A stretch of 32,745 nucleotides of DNA, taken from positions 1 through 32,745 of the forward strand of contig JAZUOG010000060.1 in NCBI GenBank assembly GCA_045604545.1, written 5' to 3'. The notes under the pieces are model-generated. The model was not told where the DNA came from, ran no database searches, and was given only the letters and a program-made list of their open reading frames with translations. The position numbers and the translations under genes are program-made. This DNA comes from RGIG1959 sp045604545 (GTDB taxonomy: Bacteria > Bacillota > Clostridia > Oscillospirales > Acutalibacteraceae). Positions 14,778-23,034 of this stretch are shown here, piece by piece. Each line of letters opens with the position of its first letter. Within the stretch, counting starts at the first letter, position 1.

Positions 14778-15992
14778 TCACTCATCTCCTTTCACGTCAG
14801 CATCGATCATAGCTTTGGCTTTCACCGTTGCGCGTGCACCGATCTTAACATCCTGTGCGACAACCGCAACGCCCCAATCATCGAGATTTTCCATATCCTC
14901 GGGACGCTCACCGACAACAGCACCTTCGCCGATGTCGACGTTTTCCGCCACGATCGCATACTGCACCTTGGCGTTCTTGCGAACATGCGCACCGGGCATC
15001 AAAATGGAATCGTAGACCGAGGCACCTTCCTCAATGGTGACACCGGGGAACAGCACCGAGAATTCCACCTCGCCGTAAACGTTACAGCCTTCGGAGATCG
15101 AGCTGTTCTGCACTTTGGCGGAATCGGCGATGTAGTGCGGCGGCAGACCCGCATTGCGGGAATAGATGCGCCACTCGCGATCGGACAGATCAAGCGGCAC
15201 CTTCGGATTCAGAATGTCCATGTTGGCTTCCCACAAGCTGTCGATCGTACCGACATCCTTCCAGTAGCCCTCAAAGCGATAAGCAAACATACGCTCGCCC
15301 GCGTTGAGCATCGACGGCAGGACGTTTTTACCGAAGTCGTTTTCGGAATCGGGATTGTTCTCGTCCTCGATGAGATACTTTCTCATCTTCTGCCAGTTGA
15401 ACACATAAATACCCATCGAAGCAAGATTGCTCTTCGGGACAGCAGGCTTCTCATCAAACTCGTAAATCGAACCGTCGGGATTGGTGTTGAGGATACCGAC
15501 ACGGCTGGCCTCTTCCATCTCAACCTCGATAACGGCGATGGTGCAGTCGGCGTTCTTTTCCTTGTGAGCTTCGATCATCTTGGAGTAATCCATCTTATAG
15601 ATGTGGTCGCCCGACAGAACGAGAACATACTCGGGGTTGTAGCGTTCGATAAACGCGATGTTCTGATAAATGGCGTTGGCGGTGCCTTTATACCAATCGG
15701 CGCCCTTGTTGCGCTGATACGGCGGCAATACGTGGACACCCGCCTGGCTGCGGTCGAGATCCCACGGCATACCCGAGCCGATATAGTCGCTCAGTTCAAG
15801 CGGCTGATACTGCGTCAGAACACCGACGGTTTCAATGCCGGAGTTGATGCAGTTGGACAGCGGAAAATCGATGATACGATACTTGCCGCCATACGGAACG
15901 GCAGGCTTGGCAATGTTGCGGGTCAGCGCGTACAGACGACTGCCTTGACCGCCGGCGAGCAGCATTGCTACACATTCTTGCTTACGAAACAT
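14778..15992 (-). CDS. glgC: Glucose-1-phosphate adenylyltransferase (ADP-glucose pyrophosphorylase), catalytic subunit
   Basis: A 404-residue enzyme that makes ADP-glucose and pyrophosphate from glucose-1-phosphate and ATP, the committed step of glycogen synthesis. It has the loop MLLAGGQGSRLYALT, KPAVPYGGKYRIIDFPLSNC, YLLSGDH-like VLVLSGDHIYKMDYSKMI, EFDEKP (glucose-1-phosphate site) and a C-terminal beta helix (ISEGCNVYGEVEFSVLFPGV). The length is normal for the family. It lies five bases after glgB, and its stop codon almost touches the glgD start. Allosteric control cannot be read from sequence alone. Confidence 0.95.
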   Translation of the reverse strand: MFRKQECVAMLLAGGQGSRLYALTRNIAKPAVPYGGKYRIIDFPLSNCINSGIETVGVLTQYQPLELSDYIGSGMPWDLDRSQAGVHVLPPYQRNKGADWYKGTANAIYQNIAFIERYNPEYVLVLSGDHIYKMDYSKMIEAHKEKNADCTIAVIEVEMEEASRVGILNTNPDGSIYEFDEKPAVPKSNLASMGIYVFNWQKMRKYLIEDENNPDSENDFGKNVLPSMLNAGERMFAYRFEGYWKDVGTIDSLWEANMDILNPKVPLDLSDREWRIYSRNAGLPPHYIADSAKVQNSSISEGCNVYGEVEFSVLFPGVTIEEGASVYDSILMPGAHVRKNAKVQYAIVAENVDIGEGAVVGERPEDMENLDDWGVAVVAQDVKIGARATVKAKAMIDADVKGDE

Positions 15993-15997
15993 AACCT

Positions 15998-17932
15998 TTA
16001 TATCCCCTTTCGGTTTTTAGTCTTTATTTTACGAGCCGCCGCCTTTTGACGGGCAGACGACTTGTGATCGGATTCAAGGCGGAAGAACAGCACCGAGAAC
16101 GGCGGCACGGTCAGTTCCAGCGATTGTCTGAAGCCGTGCATCGGTTCGGGTATGGTCTCGATCGCGCCGTTGGTGCGTCCCGTTCCGCCGAATGCGGCAT
16201 CATCGGTGTTAAAAATCTCCCGATAGGTTCCGCTTGACGGGACACCGATGCGGTAACGTTGTCGCGCGGCACTGTGGAAATTGCACAGCACCACCACGTC
16301 GTTACCGTCACGGTCGATCCTGCGGAAGGCGATGATGCTTTGAGAATAGTCATCGTGGGCGATCCACGAAAAGCCTTCCCAAGAAAAATCGCACTGCCAC
16401 AGTGTCGGTGTGTCGAGATAAAAACGGTTAAGCGCTTTGGTAAACTGTAAGAAACGGTCGTGAGGCTCGTATTTGAGCAATGACCAATCCAGTTCTGTCT
16501 GATGATCCCACTCTCTGAACTGAGCAAACTCATTGCCCATGAACAGCATCTTTTTGCCGGGGTGCGCCATCATGTAGCCGAGGAACAACCGCGCCTGAGC
16601 AAATTTGTCTTCCTGGCTGCCGGGCATCTTGTTGATCATCGAGCCCTTGCCGTGAACCACATCGTCGTGAGTCACCGACAGCACAAAGTTCTCCGAAAAC
16701 GCATAGAAAAACGAGAAGGTCAGGTTGTCGTGAGCGTCCTTGCGGTACAGCGGATCGAGCGCCATATAGCGGAACATATCACTTGTCCAGCCCGTATTCC
16801 ATTTGAAGTTGAAGCCGAGACCGCCGTCTCCCGTCGGATGGGACACCATCGGCCACGCAGAGGATTCCTCGGCAATCATCATCACATGAGGGTGCGCTTT
16901 AAAGACCGCTTCGTTGAGATAGCGTAAAAATTCAATTGCTTCAAGATTGTCTTTCCCGCCGTATTTGTTCGGGATCCATTGTCCTTCCTCCCTTTGGAAG
17001 TCCAAATGGAGCATGGAAGCAAGTCCACCGACGCGCAAGCCGTCAACATGGAAGCGATCCAGCCAATACATCGCGTTGGAGATGAGGAAGCTTCGCACTT
17101 CGGGACGACCGAAGTCAAACACCGCCGTTCCCCATTCCTTATGTTCGCCCTTGCGAGGGTCTTCGTATTCATAGCAGGCTTTGCCGTCGAAACGGTAAAG
17201 TCCCGACGCCTCCCTCGGAAAGTGCGCGGGCACCCAGTCAAGAATGACGCCGATATTCGCTTGGTGACAGCGGTCGATGAAGATCATCAGCTGTTCCGGA
17301 GTGCCGTAACGGGAGGTCGGCGCGTAATAATCGGTCACACGGTACCCCCATGAACCGTCATACGGGTATTCCGCGATCGGCATCAGCTCCACATGGGTGT
17401 AACCCATTTCGAGAACATACGGGATCAGGTCGTCCGCAAGTTGTTCATAGGTCATCGTCTCACCGTCGGGGCGACGCCATGAGCCGATATGTACTTCATA
17501 GATATTCACGGGGGACTCATAAATAGACCGTTTCTTTTTGCCGTCGGCCCATTTTTTGTCATTCCACTTGTAACAATGCGTGTGACAGATTTTCGATGCC
17601 CGTCCCGGAAGCGACTCCGCCGCGTGAGCATAGGGATCGGTCTTCATCAATTCCGTTCCGTCGGAGGTGCACAGCCAGAATTTGTAAGCATCGCCCTCTT
17701 TGGCACCGGTCACCTTAGCTTCCCACACACCGTCCGTTCGTTTGGTCATCGGATCGCGACGGGGATCCCAGCTATTGAAATCGCCGACGACCGAAACAGA
17801 ACGGGCGTTGGGTGCCCATACGCGAAACATCGATACACGATCATTGACCGCATGACATCCCATCGTCAAGTAAGCCCGACAATCGACGCCCTTGTGATTG
17901 AGCGACGATGTTTTTTCAGCGATCAACCGCAT
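15998..17932 (-). CDS. glgB: 1,4-alpha-glucan branching enzyme GlgB (GH13) lacking the canonical catalytic nucleophile
   Basis: A 644-residue protein with an N-terminal CBM48 domain (VSMFRVWAPNARSVSVVGDFNSWD), the GH13 barrel (VELMPIAEYPYDGSWGYR, DWVPAHFPREASGLYRFDG), and a C-terminal beta domain. The family cuts alpha-1,4 chains and reattaches them as alpha-1,6 branches. The acid/base Glu355 (IAEES) and the third acidic residue Asp423 (THDDVVHGKGSM) are present. Conserved region II, however, reads DGLRVGGLASML, with Gly302 where the nucleophile Asp of DGLRVDAVASML should be. The codons differ at several bases, so one read error cannot explain it. I chose the ATG at 17932, after AAAGGGGGCG. 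First gene of the operon. Activity is doubtful. Confidence 0.9.
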   Translation of the reverse strand: MRLIAEKTSSLNHKGVDCRAYLTMGCHAVNDRVSMFRVWAPNARSVSVVGDFNSWDPRRDPMTKRTDGVWEAKVTGAKEGDAYKFWLCTSDGTELMKTDPYAHAAESLPGRASKICHTHCYKWNDKKWADGKKKRSIYESPVNIYEVHIGSWRRPDGETMTYEQLADDLIPYVLEMGYTHVELMPIAEYPYDGSWGYRVTDYYAPTSRYGTPEQLMIFIDRCHQANIGVILDWVPAHFPREASGLYRFDGKACYEYEDPRKGEHKEWGTAVFDFGRPEVRSFLISNAMYWLDRFHVDGLRVGGLASMLHLDFQREEGQWIPNKYGGKDNLEAIEFLRYLNEAVFKAHPHVMMIAEESSAWPMVSHPTGDGGLGFNFKWNTGWTSDMFRYMALDPLYRKDAHDNLTFSFFYAFSENFVLSVTHDDVVHGKGSMINKMPGSQEDKFAQARLFLGYMMAHPGKKMLFMGNEFAQFREWDHQTELDWSLLKYEPHDRFLQFTKALNRFYLDTPTLWQCDFSWEGFSWIAHDDYSQSIIAFRRIDRDGNDVVVLCNFHSAARQRYRIGVPSSGTYREIFNTDDAAFGGTGRTNGAIETIPEPMHGFRQSLELTVPPFSVLFFRLESDHKSSARQKAAARKIKTKNRKGI

Positions 17933-17984
17933 CACGCCCCCTTTCGCCGCACGCAAGGCATGCGAATACATTCTTCTTTATAAC

Positions 17985-18013
17985 ATTGTATCAACTTCCG
18001 TTCAAAAATGCAA
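17985..18013 (-). promoter_or_regulatory. Housekeeping promoter of the glgBCDA operon
   Basis: On the minus strand TTGCAT (18008-18013) and TACAAT (17985-17990) are separated by 17 bases, about 50 bases upstream of the glgB start. Confidence 0.7.
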
Positions 18014-18150
18014 GCCTTTTTGTATAGTTTCTTAGAAGATTTTTTTGAGAAAATGCACAAATTTGGTTGTTTTGTACGAAGAATACGTCTCTTTGATGTA
18101 CAGAATTTAAAAGTGGCGGAAATTTGGCAACATGAACGCCTCAAAAGCAA

Positions 18151-18158
18151 CATACAAT
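18151..18158 (+). promoter_or_regulatory. Possible sigma-E type -10 element for yabP
   Basis: CATACAAT fits the sigma-E -10 consensus CATACAMT exactly and lies 33 bases before the yabP ATG. The region where the -35 element should be (around 18130) is a poor match, so the call rests on the -10 box and on yabP being sigma-E dependent in Bacillus. Confidence 0.4.
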
Positions 18159-18191
18159 GAAGCAATCACCGTCAAAGGAGCGTGTATCCAC

Positions 18192-18464
18192 ATGTCTGAA
18201 ACACCAGCCCTGCCGCACCAGGTAATTCTCGACGAACGACATCGGCTTCACATCACGGGAATCACCGATGTTGACAATTACGATGACAGCGCCGTCATTG
18301 CTCAGACCTGCGCGGGCGAACTGACCATCAGAGGCTCTTCTCTGCACATCTGCAAATTGAACATTGAGTCGGGAGACTTGTCGATCGAAGGGCATATTAT
18401 CGCCTTGGAATATGCGGAACCGCGTCCGACAAAAGGCGGTCGACTCAAGCGGCTGTTCAAATGA
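18192..18464 (+). CDS. yabP: Sporulation protein YabP
   Basis: A 90-residue YabP/YqfC-family protein. The pattern HQVILDERHRLHITGITDVDNYDDSAVIAQTCAGELTIRG followed by LNIESGDLSIEGHIIALEY is typical: a small all-beta protein made in the mother cell, where it is needed for normal spore formation in Bacillus. I chose the ATG at 18192, eleven bases after AAAGGAG, because the longer open frame adds 20 residues not found in the family. It is directly followed by yabQ, 16 bases downstream, and then divIC, the same order as in Bacillus and Clostridium chromosomes. Confidence 0.9.
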   Translation: MSETPALPHQVILDERHRLHITGITDVDNYDDSAVIAQTCAGELTIRGSSLHICKLNIESGDLSIEGHIIALEYAEPRPTKGGRLKRLFK

Positions 18465-18480
18465 AACGGGGGACGCGGAT

Positions 18481-18930
18481 ATGATGAGTTCCAACGCCGA
18501 TCAGGCATGGCAAATCATGGTGTATATGGGGTGCGGCGGCATTTTCGGTGTCGTCGCGGGTATCCGGCAGGCACTCACCGCATACACAAAGCCGTCCCCC
18601 GTCCGTCGCTTTGCAGGAGATATCGTTTTTTGCATTCTGGCGGTAATTGCCCTGTTTCTGGTATCGCTCACAGCCAGCGCAGGTGAACTGCGCATGACGA
18701 CCGTGGGATTTACGGTGATCGGGTGTGTGTTGCTCAGAGCGGTGAGCCTGCCGTTGTTTACCGCCTTTTTTCGTCATATGCGCATCGTTTTTTCGTTCTC
18801 CAAACGCATAGGCAAGCGGATCGTCCTCCCGATTGCACGATTTGTCTCGTTTTTTTGCAAAAAATTTCGATTTTTTTGCAAAAAAGGGTTGCGTTACAAA
18901 TATGTAATGATGTATAATGGTGATGAATAA
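18481..18930 (+). CDS. yabQ: Spore cortex biosynthesis protein YabQ
   Basis: A 149-residue membrane protein of the YabQ family, which localises to the forespore outer membrane and is required for cortex peptidoglycan in Bacillus. Three hydrophobic segments are visible (MVYMGCGGIFGVVAGI, IVFCILAVIALFLVSLTA, VGFTVIGCVLLRAVSLPLF). They are followed by a basic tail with two Phe-Phe-Cys-Lys-Lys repeats encoded by identical 15-base T7GCA6 tracts. The start is a double ATG at 18481 behind CGGGGGA. Identification rests mainly on position after yabP and on the hydrophobic pattern, since the sequence of this family is poorly conserved. Confidence 0.8.
   Translation: MMSSNADQAWQIMVYMGCGGIFGVVAGIRQALTAYTKPSPVRRFAGDIVFCILAVIALFLVSLTASAGELRMTTVGFTVIGCVLLRAVSLPLFTAFFRHMRIVFSFSKRIGKRIVLPIARFVSFFCKKFRFFCKKGLRYKYVMMYNGDE
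18850..18885 (+). repeat. Two identical T7-GC-A6 tracts inside yabQ
   Basis: TTTTTTTGCAAAAAA occurs at 18850-18864 and 18871-18885, separated by six bases (period 21, or seven codons). Each is nearly self-complementary. Confidence 0.9.
18889..18918 (+). promoter_or_regulatory. Promoter for divIC inside the end of yabQ
   Basis: TTGCGT (18889-18894) and a perfect TATAAT (18913-18918) are 18 bases apart. They would let divIC and the S1 protein be expressed in growing cells independently of the sporulation genes. Confidence 0.65.
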
Positions 18931-19014
18931 GCCCTTATGTACATTTCTCGTGTTTTATAGCATAAAACCCGTTCGCCATACACCTTCCTGTCTCAAACGG
19001 AAAGGAACGAAACA

Positions 19015-19380
19015 ATGAGCATTCAGCTTAAGAAAAAGCAGAAGTTGTTCTTTCGCATCGCCTTGGCGGCACTTCTCGTATGGATCGTCATCATGCTTCT
19101 CGATCACACCATCGAAACCGTGAGAGCGGGATCAGACGTATCTGCACTTCAGGAACAAATCGACGCCCAGCGACTGATCAACGAACAGCTTGAGATTGAA
19201 AATGCCAATATCGCCGCGCGTGACAACAGCAATCCCGCAACCAACGGCGATGCTTCCTCTGCCGATGGCACATCTCCGACGTACCATCCCGACAGTGAGT
19301 TTTATCTGGAACAATATGCCCGCGACCGCGGTTACTCTTACAGCGGCGAAATCATCTTCATCGAAACCCCGGGCAACTGA
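19015..19380 (+). CDS. divIC: Septum formation initiator DivIC/FtsB family protein
   Basis: A 121-residue bitopic protein with a short basic cytoplasmic start (KKKQKLFFR), one membrane span (IALAALLVWIVIMLL), an extracytoplasmic coiled coil (VSALQEQIDAQRLINEQLEIENANI) and the family's ending DSEFYLEQYARDRGYSYSGEIIFIET. DivIC works with FtsL and DivIB in the division-site complex. A stretch of about 25 residues rich in Asn, Ser, Ala and Thr separates the coiled coil from the terminal domain, longer than usual. It sits between yabQ and an S1-domain gene, the conserved neighbourhood, and has its own probable promoter inside yabQ. Confidence 0.88.
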   Translation: MSIQLKKKQKLFFRIALAALLVWIVIMLLDHTIETVRAGSDVSALQEQIDAQRLINEQLEIENANIAARDNSNPATNGDASSADGTSPTYHPDSEFYLEQYARDRGYSYSGEIIFIETPGN

Positions 19381-19431
19381 TTCGGTATTTTCCCCGCACA
19401 CGAGCGGGTTAATTTAGGAGGATTCTTTACA

Positions 19432-19893
19432 GTGCAAGTTGAAGTAGGAGCCGTTCTCGAAGGCAAAGTCACAGGTATCACCAAATTCGGCGCATTCGTC
19501 GAGCTGGAGCCCGGTAAAACCGGCATGGTACATATTTCCGAGGTTGCCAACACGTACGTCAAAGAAATTCGCGATCACATTACCGAAGGCCAAAGTGTCA
19601 AGGTCAAGGTTCTGAGCGTCGGCGATGACGGACGAATCAGTCTGTCCATCAAAAAAGCCACACCTCCCGCTCCGCGCACTCCTCACCCCGCTCAAGCTCC
19701 CGGTCGTCCCGGCAACTTCGAGTGGCAGTCTTCCACCGCCCGCCGTTCCGGCGCGGAGTCCTTCGAAGACATGATGTCGCGCTTTAAACAACAAAGCGAC
19801 GAAAAGATGTCCGATCTCAAGCGTTCCGTCGACAGCAAGCACGGCGGCTTTGCCCCGCGCAGAGGCTCCGGAAAGCAACAGCAACAACCGTAA
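19432..19893 (+). CDS. S1-domain RNA-binding protein (YabR-like)
   Basis: A 153-residue protein starting at GTG, after TAGGAGGA. Residues 1-75 are a single S1/OB domain (VEVGAVLEGKVTGITKFGAFVEL, GKTGMVHISEVANTYV, ISLSIKKA), as in the general stress protein 13 / YabR group that follows divIC in Firmicutes. The remaining half is a low-complexity tail rich in Pro, Arg, Ser and Gln, with an amphipathic piece (ESFEDMMSRFKQQSDEKMSDLKR), and probably gives extra RNA or ribosome contact. The exact role is not established. The gene ends the yabP operon, with a hairpin terminator behind it. Confidence 0.88.
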   Translation: MQVEVGAVLEGKVTGITKFGAFVELEPGKTGMVHISEVANTYVKEIRDHITEGQSVKVKVLSVGDDGRISLSIKKATPPAPRTPHPAQAPGRPGNFEWQSSTARRSGAESFEDMMSRFKQQSDEKMSDLKRSVDSKHGGFAPRRGSGKQQQQP

Positions 19894-19904
19894 AACCAAC
19901 AAAC

Positions 19905-19957
19905 AAGGGAACCGTTTTTTCAGCGGCATGATCGCTAAAATCAGGTTCCCTCTTTTT
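19905..19957 (+). terminator. Intrinsic terminator after the S1-domain gene
   Basis: GGGAACC (19907-19913) pairs with GGTTCCC (19944-19950), with an inner AGCG/CGCT pairing, and is followed by TCTTTTT. It leaves only about 20 bases before the next ribosome binding site. Confidence 0.75.
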
Positions 19958-19980
19958 GCGTGATGAAAAGGAGACTCATT

Positions 19981-20826
19981 ATGAGAGAATGCAGCGTCCG
20001 ACTGATCGAAGATGCTGTCTGCCGCCTGTGTATGGAAGCCAACCGCAAGCTCTCCGGAGATGTTGTGAAGGCGGTTGACGATGCCGTGAACGCCGAAACC
20101 ACCCCACTCGCCAAGGACATCATGACAGATATCCGACGCAACATTGACGTTGCCGAAGAATGGTGTCTTCCCGTCTGCCAGGACACCGGCATGGCGGTGG
20201 TATTCATTGAGCTCGGACAAGACGTTCATCTTGTCGACGGCGATCTGAACGAAGCGGTCAACCGCGGCGTTTCACGCGGGTATCTCGACGGAAAGCTCCG
20301 TTGCTCGGTCGTCGGTGACCCGCTCAGACGCGTCAACACCGGTGACAACACTCCTGCGGTACTTCATCTGTCGATGACGCGCGGTGAGACGGTGCGTATC
20401 ACCGTGGCACCCAAAGGCTTCGGAAGCGAAAACATGAGCGAGGTACACATGCTCACCCCCGCTTCTGCCGATCCCGACACCATTATCCGCCACATCTGCG
20501 ATACCGTGCGTCGCGCCGGAAGCAATCCCTGTCCGCCGATGGTGCTCGGCGTGGGACTCGGCGGCGATTTCGAGCTTTGTGCCTATCTTGCCAAGAAGGC
20601 ACTCTGTCGTCCGCTTGATGTCCGTCACCCTGATCCGTTTTATGCCGATATCGAAGCGCGCGCACTGGAAGCGGTGAACGCATTGAACATCGGTCCGCAA
20701 GGATTCGGAGGTAAAACGACCGCACTTGCCGTCAACATAGAAGTCTACCCCACCCACATCGCGGGACTTCCCATGGCGGTCAACGTCGGTTGTCATGTCA
20801 CCCGCCACGCTTCGTGTGTATTATAA
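19981..20826 (+). CDS. Fumarate hydratase class I, alpha subunit (TtdA/FumA N-terminal type)
   Basis: A 281-residue Fe-S hydro-lyase alpha subunit. The conserved blocks are WCLPVCQDTGMAVVFIELGQ, PLRRVNTGDNTPAVLH, KGFGSENMSEVHML and GSNPCPPMVLGVGLGGDFE. The cysteines of CQDTG and NPCPP are expected ligands of the [4Fe-4S] cluster. The enzyme would interconvert fumarate and malate (or dehydrate tartrate) as a heterodimer with a beta subunit of about 180-200 residues. No beta-subunit gene is next to it, which is unusual. The ATG at 19981 follows AAAGGAG and begins the family's normal start. No promoter is evident between it and the preceding terminator. Confidence 0.9.
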   Translation: MRECSVRLIEDAVCRLCMEANRKLSGDVVKAVDDAVNAETTPLAKDIMTDIRRNIDVAEEWCLPVCQDTGMAVVFIELGQDVHLVDGDLNEAVNRGVSRGYLDGKLRCSVVGDPLRRVNTGDNTPAVLHLSMTRGETVRITVAPKGFGSENMSEVHMLTPASADPDTIIRHICDTVRRAGSNPCPPMVLGVGLGGDFELCAYLAKKALCRPLDVRHPDPFYADIEARALEAVNALNIGPQGFGGKTTALAVNIEVYPTHIAGLPMAVNVGCHVTRHASCVL

Positions 20827-20848
20827 TCATAAATAAAGGAAATCCGAT

Positions 20849-21967
20849 ATGATGCAACCATTACAGTTTTGTGCGCCTTGTTTATTCGGTATTGAAGGTA
20901 TCCTCGGCGATGAGCTTCGACGCATGGGAGCTATCGATGTGACACCGCAAAACGGACGCGTATTATTTCGCGGTGATACCGCCATGCTCGCCAGAGCCAA
21001 CATCAACTCACGATATGCTGAGCGTATCCAACTGCTTATCGGACAATTCAAAGCGGTCACCTTCGATCAGCTTTTCGAAGGCGTCAAAGCATTACCGTGG
21101 GAACAGTATATCGGCAAAACCGATCGGTTTCCCGTTAAAGGCTGGTCGCTTCAGTCCGCACTCCACTCCGTTCCCGCCTGCCAATCGATCGTCAAAAAGG
21201 CGATCGTCGACCGTCTCTCTTCCCGTTACGGCATCGCGCGTTTCGAAGAAACGGGAACGCTGTACCAGATCCAGTTCACCATCATGAAGGACGAGGTCAC
21301 CCTGCTCATCGATACCAGCGGCGCGGGACTTCACAAACGCGGCTATCGTCAATATGCGGGCGGTGCGCCCATCAAAGAGACGCTTGCCGCCGCCATCGTG
21401 GACATCACCCGTGCGCGGCTGTCACCGCTTGTTTGCGATCCGTGCTGTGGCTCGGGAACGCTCCTCATCGAAGCGGCACTTGCCGCCAGACGCATTGCTC
21501 CGGGTATCCGTCGGCGCTTCATCTCCTCGGAATGGCCGCAGGTCCCCTATCCCGTATGGGAAGCGGAACGCGCCCGCGCCAGAGAAGCCGGGCGCCCCGA
21601 CCAGTCGTTTTCTGCTTTGGGCGGCGATATCGACGCCGATGTGCTTGCCATCGCCAAGGATAACGCGCTGAAAGCCGGTGTCGCCGCACATATGCGTTTC
21701 GGCGTACAGGATCTTGCACGTTTTCGCCCGCAGGGTGAACGCGGTATCGTACTGTGCAACCCGCCCTACGGCGAGCGACTGCTCGACGAGAACGATGCCA
21801 AGCGCATCATTCGCAAGCTCGGACAAGTTTTTGTTCCGCAAAGCGGCTGGCAATATGCCGTCATCAGTCCCGACGAGCAATTCGAAGAATTGTTCGGACG
21901 TCCCGCCAAAAAGCGACGCAAGCTCTATAACGGTATGCTTCGCTGTCAGTTATATATTTTCGAATAA
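20849..21967 (+). CDS. RlmL/YpsC-type RNA methyltransferase with THUMP domain
   Basis: A 372-residue class I methyltransferase. The first 150 residues hold the ferredoxin-like and THUMP RNA-binding region (CLFGIEGILGDELRRMG, GRVLFRGD, NINSRYAERIQLLIGQF). The catalytic Rossmann domain has DPCCGSGT at 197-204 for S-adenosylmethionine and NPPYGER at 304-310, the N-P-P-Y motif of N6-adenine or N2-guanine methylation. The YpsC/RlmL group methylates N2 of a 23S rRNA guanine, which is the probable role. Two ATG codons stand together at 20849 behind AAAGGA. It is closely followed by the lipid kinase gene. Confidence 0.9.
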   Translation: MMQPLQFCAPCLFGIEGILGDELRRMGAIDVTPQNGRVLFRGDTAMLARANINSRYAERIQLLIGQFKAVTFDQLFEGVKALPWEQYIGKTDRFPVKGWSLQSALHSVPACQSIVKKAIVDRLSSRYGIARFEETGTLYQIQFTIMKDEVTLLIDTSGAGLHKRGYRQYAGGAPIKETLAAAIVDITRARLSPLVCDPCCGSGTLLIEAALAARRIAPGIRRRFISSEWPQVPYPVWEAERARAREAGRPDQSFSALGGDIDADVLAIAKDNALKAGVAAHMRFGVQDLARFRPQGERGIVLCNPPYGERLLDENDAKRIIRKLGQVFVPQSGWQYAVISPDEQFEELFGRPAKKRRKLYNGMLRCQLYIFE

Positions 21968-21988
21968 ACACACAGGAGGTCGATCCCC

Positions 21989-22984
21989 GTGCGTCACGTC
22001 TTCATCATCAATCCCGCCGCCGGCAAACATCAAAGTGCCGTCGCTCGTATTGCAGAAATCGAAGAGTTTTTCAAACGTTCGCCTCAGTTCGGCAAACCCG
22101 AAATTGTCAGAACCGAAAGTCCCGGACACGCCACACGCATCGCCGAGGAATACGCTTCCACCGGTGAACCGGTGCGACTGTACGCCTGCGGCGGTGACGG
22201 TACGGTGTCAGAGGTGCTTCAAGGTATGTACCGCTATCGCAACGCCCAACTCGCCATCTTCCCCTGCGGCTCTGCCAACGACTATGTCCGCACCTTTCCC
22301 GAACACGATTTCACCGATATCGCCGCTCAGGTCACGGGCGAAGTGCACGAAGTCGACGTCATCAACTGCGGTAACGCTGTGTCGCTGAACATTGCGTGCA
22401 TGGGCATGGACGCCGATGTGGCCTCCAAGATGCACAAATATAAGCACTGGCCGCTCGTGAGCGGACCGATGGCGTACAACATCGCCATCGCCGATGTGTT
22501 TTTCCACCGCCTTGGAAAAGACCTCACCGTTACCGTCGAAACGCCCCACGGAACGGTCGAGCGCAAAGGACGCTATTTCTTTGTTCTCGCCGCAAGCGGA
22601 CAATATTACGGCGGCGGCTACCACGGTGCCCCCATGGCACGCCCCGATGACGGTATGCTCGACTTTGTGCTGGTCAGCGCCATGTCGCGAATGAAAGTAC
22701 TCAAATTCCTTCCGAAATACAAAAAGGGGGATTTCCTGGATATTCCCTTTGTTGAGGCCCTGCGCGGCACCTCCATGACGGTACACTGTGATGAAGGCGC
22801 GGTCGTGGCGTTAGACGGTGAATGCTTCACCGACACGGATATGTGCTTTGCTCTTCACAATCAGCCGATCGCATTTGTGCTTCCTTCACGCGGTACCGTC
22901 ACCCAACCCGTATTTGATCAAAACGTTCCCACACCGCATAAAAAGAGTCTCAGCGGTGCATATTGTGAAAAAAGTATTAAATAA
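21989..22984 (+). CDS. Diacylglycerol kinase / YegS-type lipid kinase
   Basis: A 331-residue soluble kinase starting at GTG, eight bases after AGGAGGT. Motifs of the DAGK catalytic family are FIINPAAGKHQS at the N-terminus, CGGDGTVSEVLQGM (ATP-binding GGDGT), FPCGSANDYVRTF, GMDADVA, and, near the end, VHCDEGAVVALDGECF. It should phosphorylate diacylglycerol or a related lipid to recycle membrane precursors. The length matches DagK/YtlR proteins. It is probably co-transcribed with the preceding methyltransferase (21-base gap). No terminator is seen before the groESL promoter. Confidence 0.9.
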   Translation: MRHVFIINPAAGKHQSAVARIAEIEEFFKRSPQFGKPEIVRTESPGHATRIAEEYASTGEPVRLYACGGDGTVSEVLQGMYRYRNAQLAIFPCGSANDYVRTFPEHDFTDIAAQVTGEVHEVDVINCGNAVSLNIACMGMDADVASKMHKYKHWPLVSGPMAYNIAIADVFFHRLGKDLTVTVETPHGTVERKGRYFFVLAASGQYYGGGYHGAPMARPDDGMLDFVLVSAMSRMKVLKFLPKYKKGDFLDIPFVEALRGTSMTVHCDEGAVVALDGECFTDTDMCFALHNQPIAFVLPSRGTVTQPVFDQNVPTPHKKSLSGAYCEKSIK

Positions 22985-23006
22985 TAAGGAAAACGCAAAA
23001 TTCCCC

Positions 23007-23034
23007 TTGATTTTTAGGAAAAATCTGTTAAAAT
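23007..23034 (+). promoter_or_regulatory. groESL promoter
   Basis: TTGATT (23007-23012) and TAAAAT (23029-23034) are 16 bases apart. Transcription would begin inside or just before the CIRCE operator. Confidence 0.65.

Noticed and set aside
13723..15015. A 430-codon plus-strand frame across glgD and glgC
   Set aside because: It runs opposite two well-identified genes, spans their junction and has no ribosome binding site.
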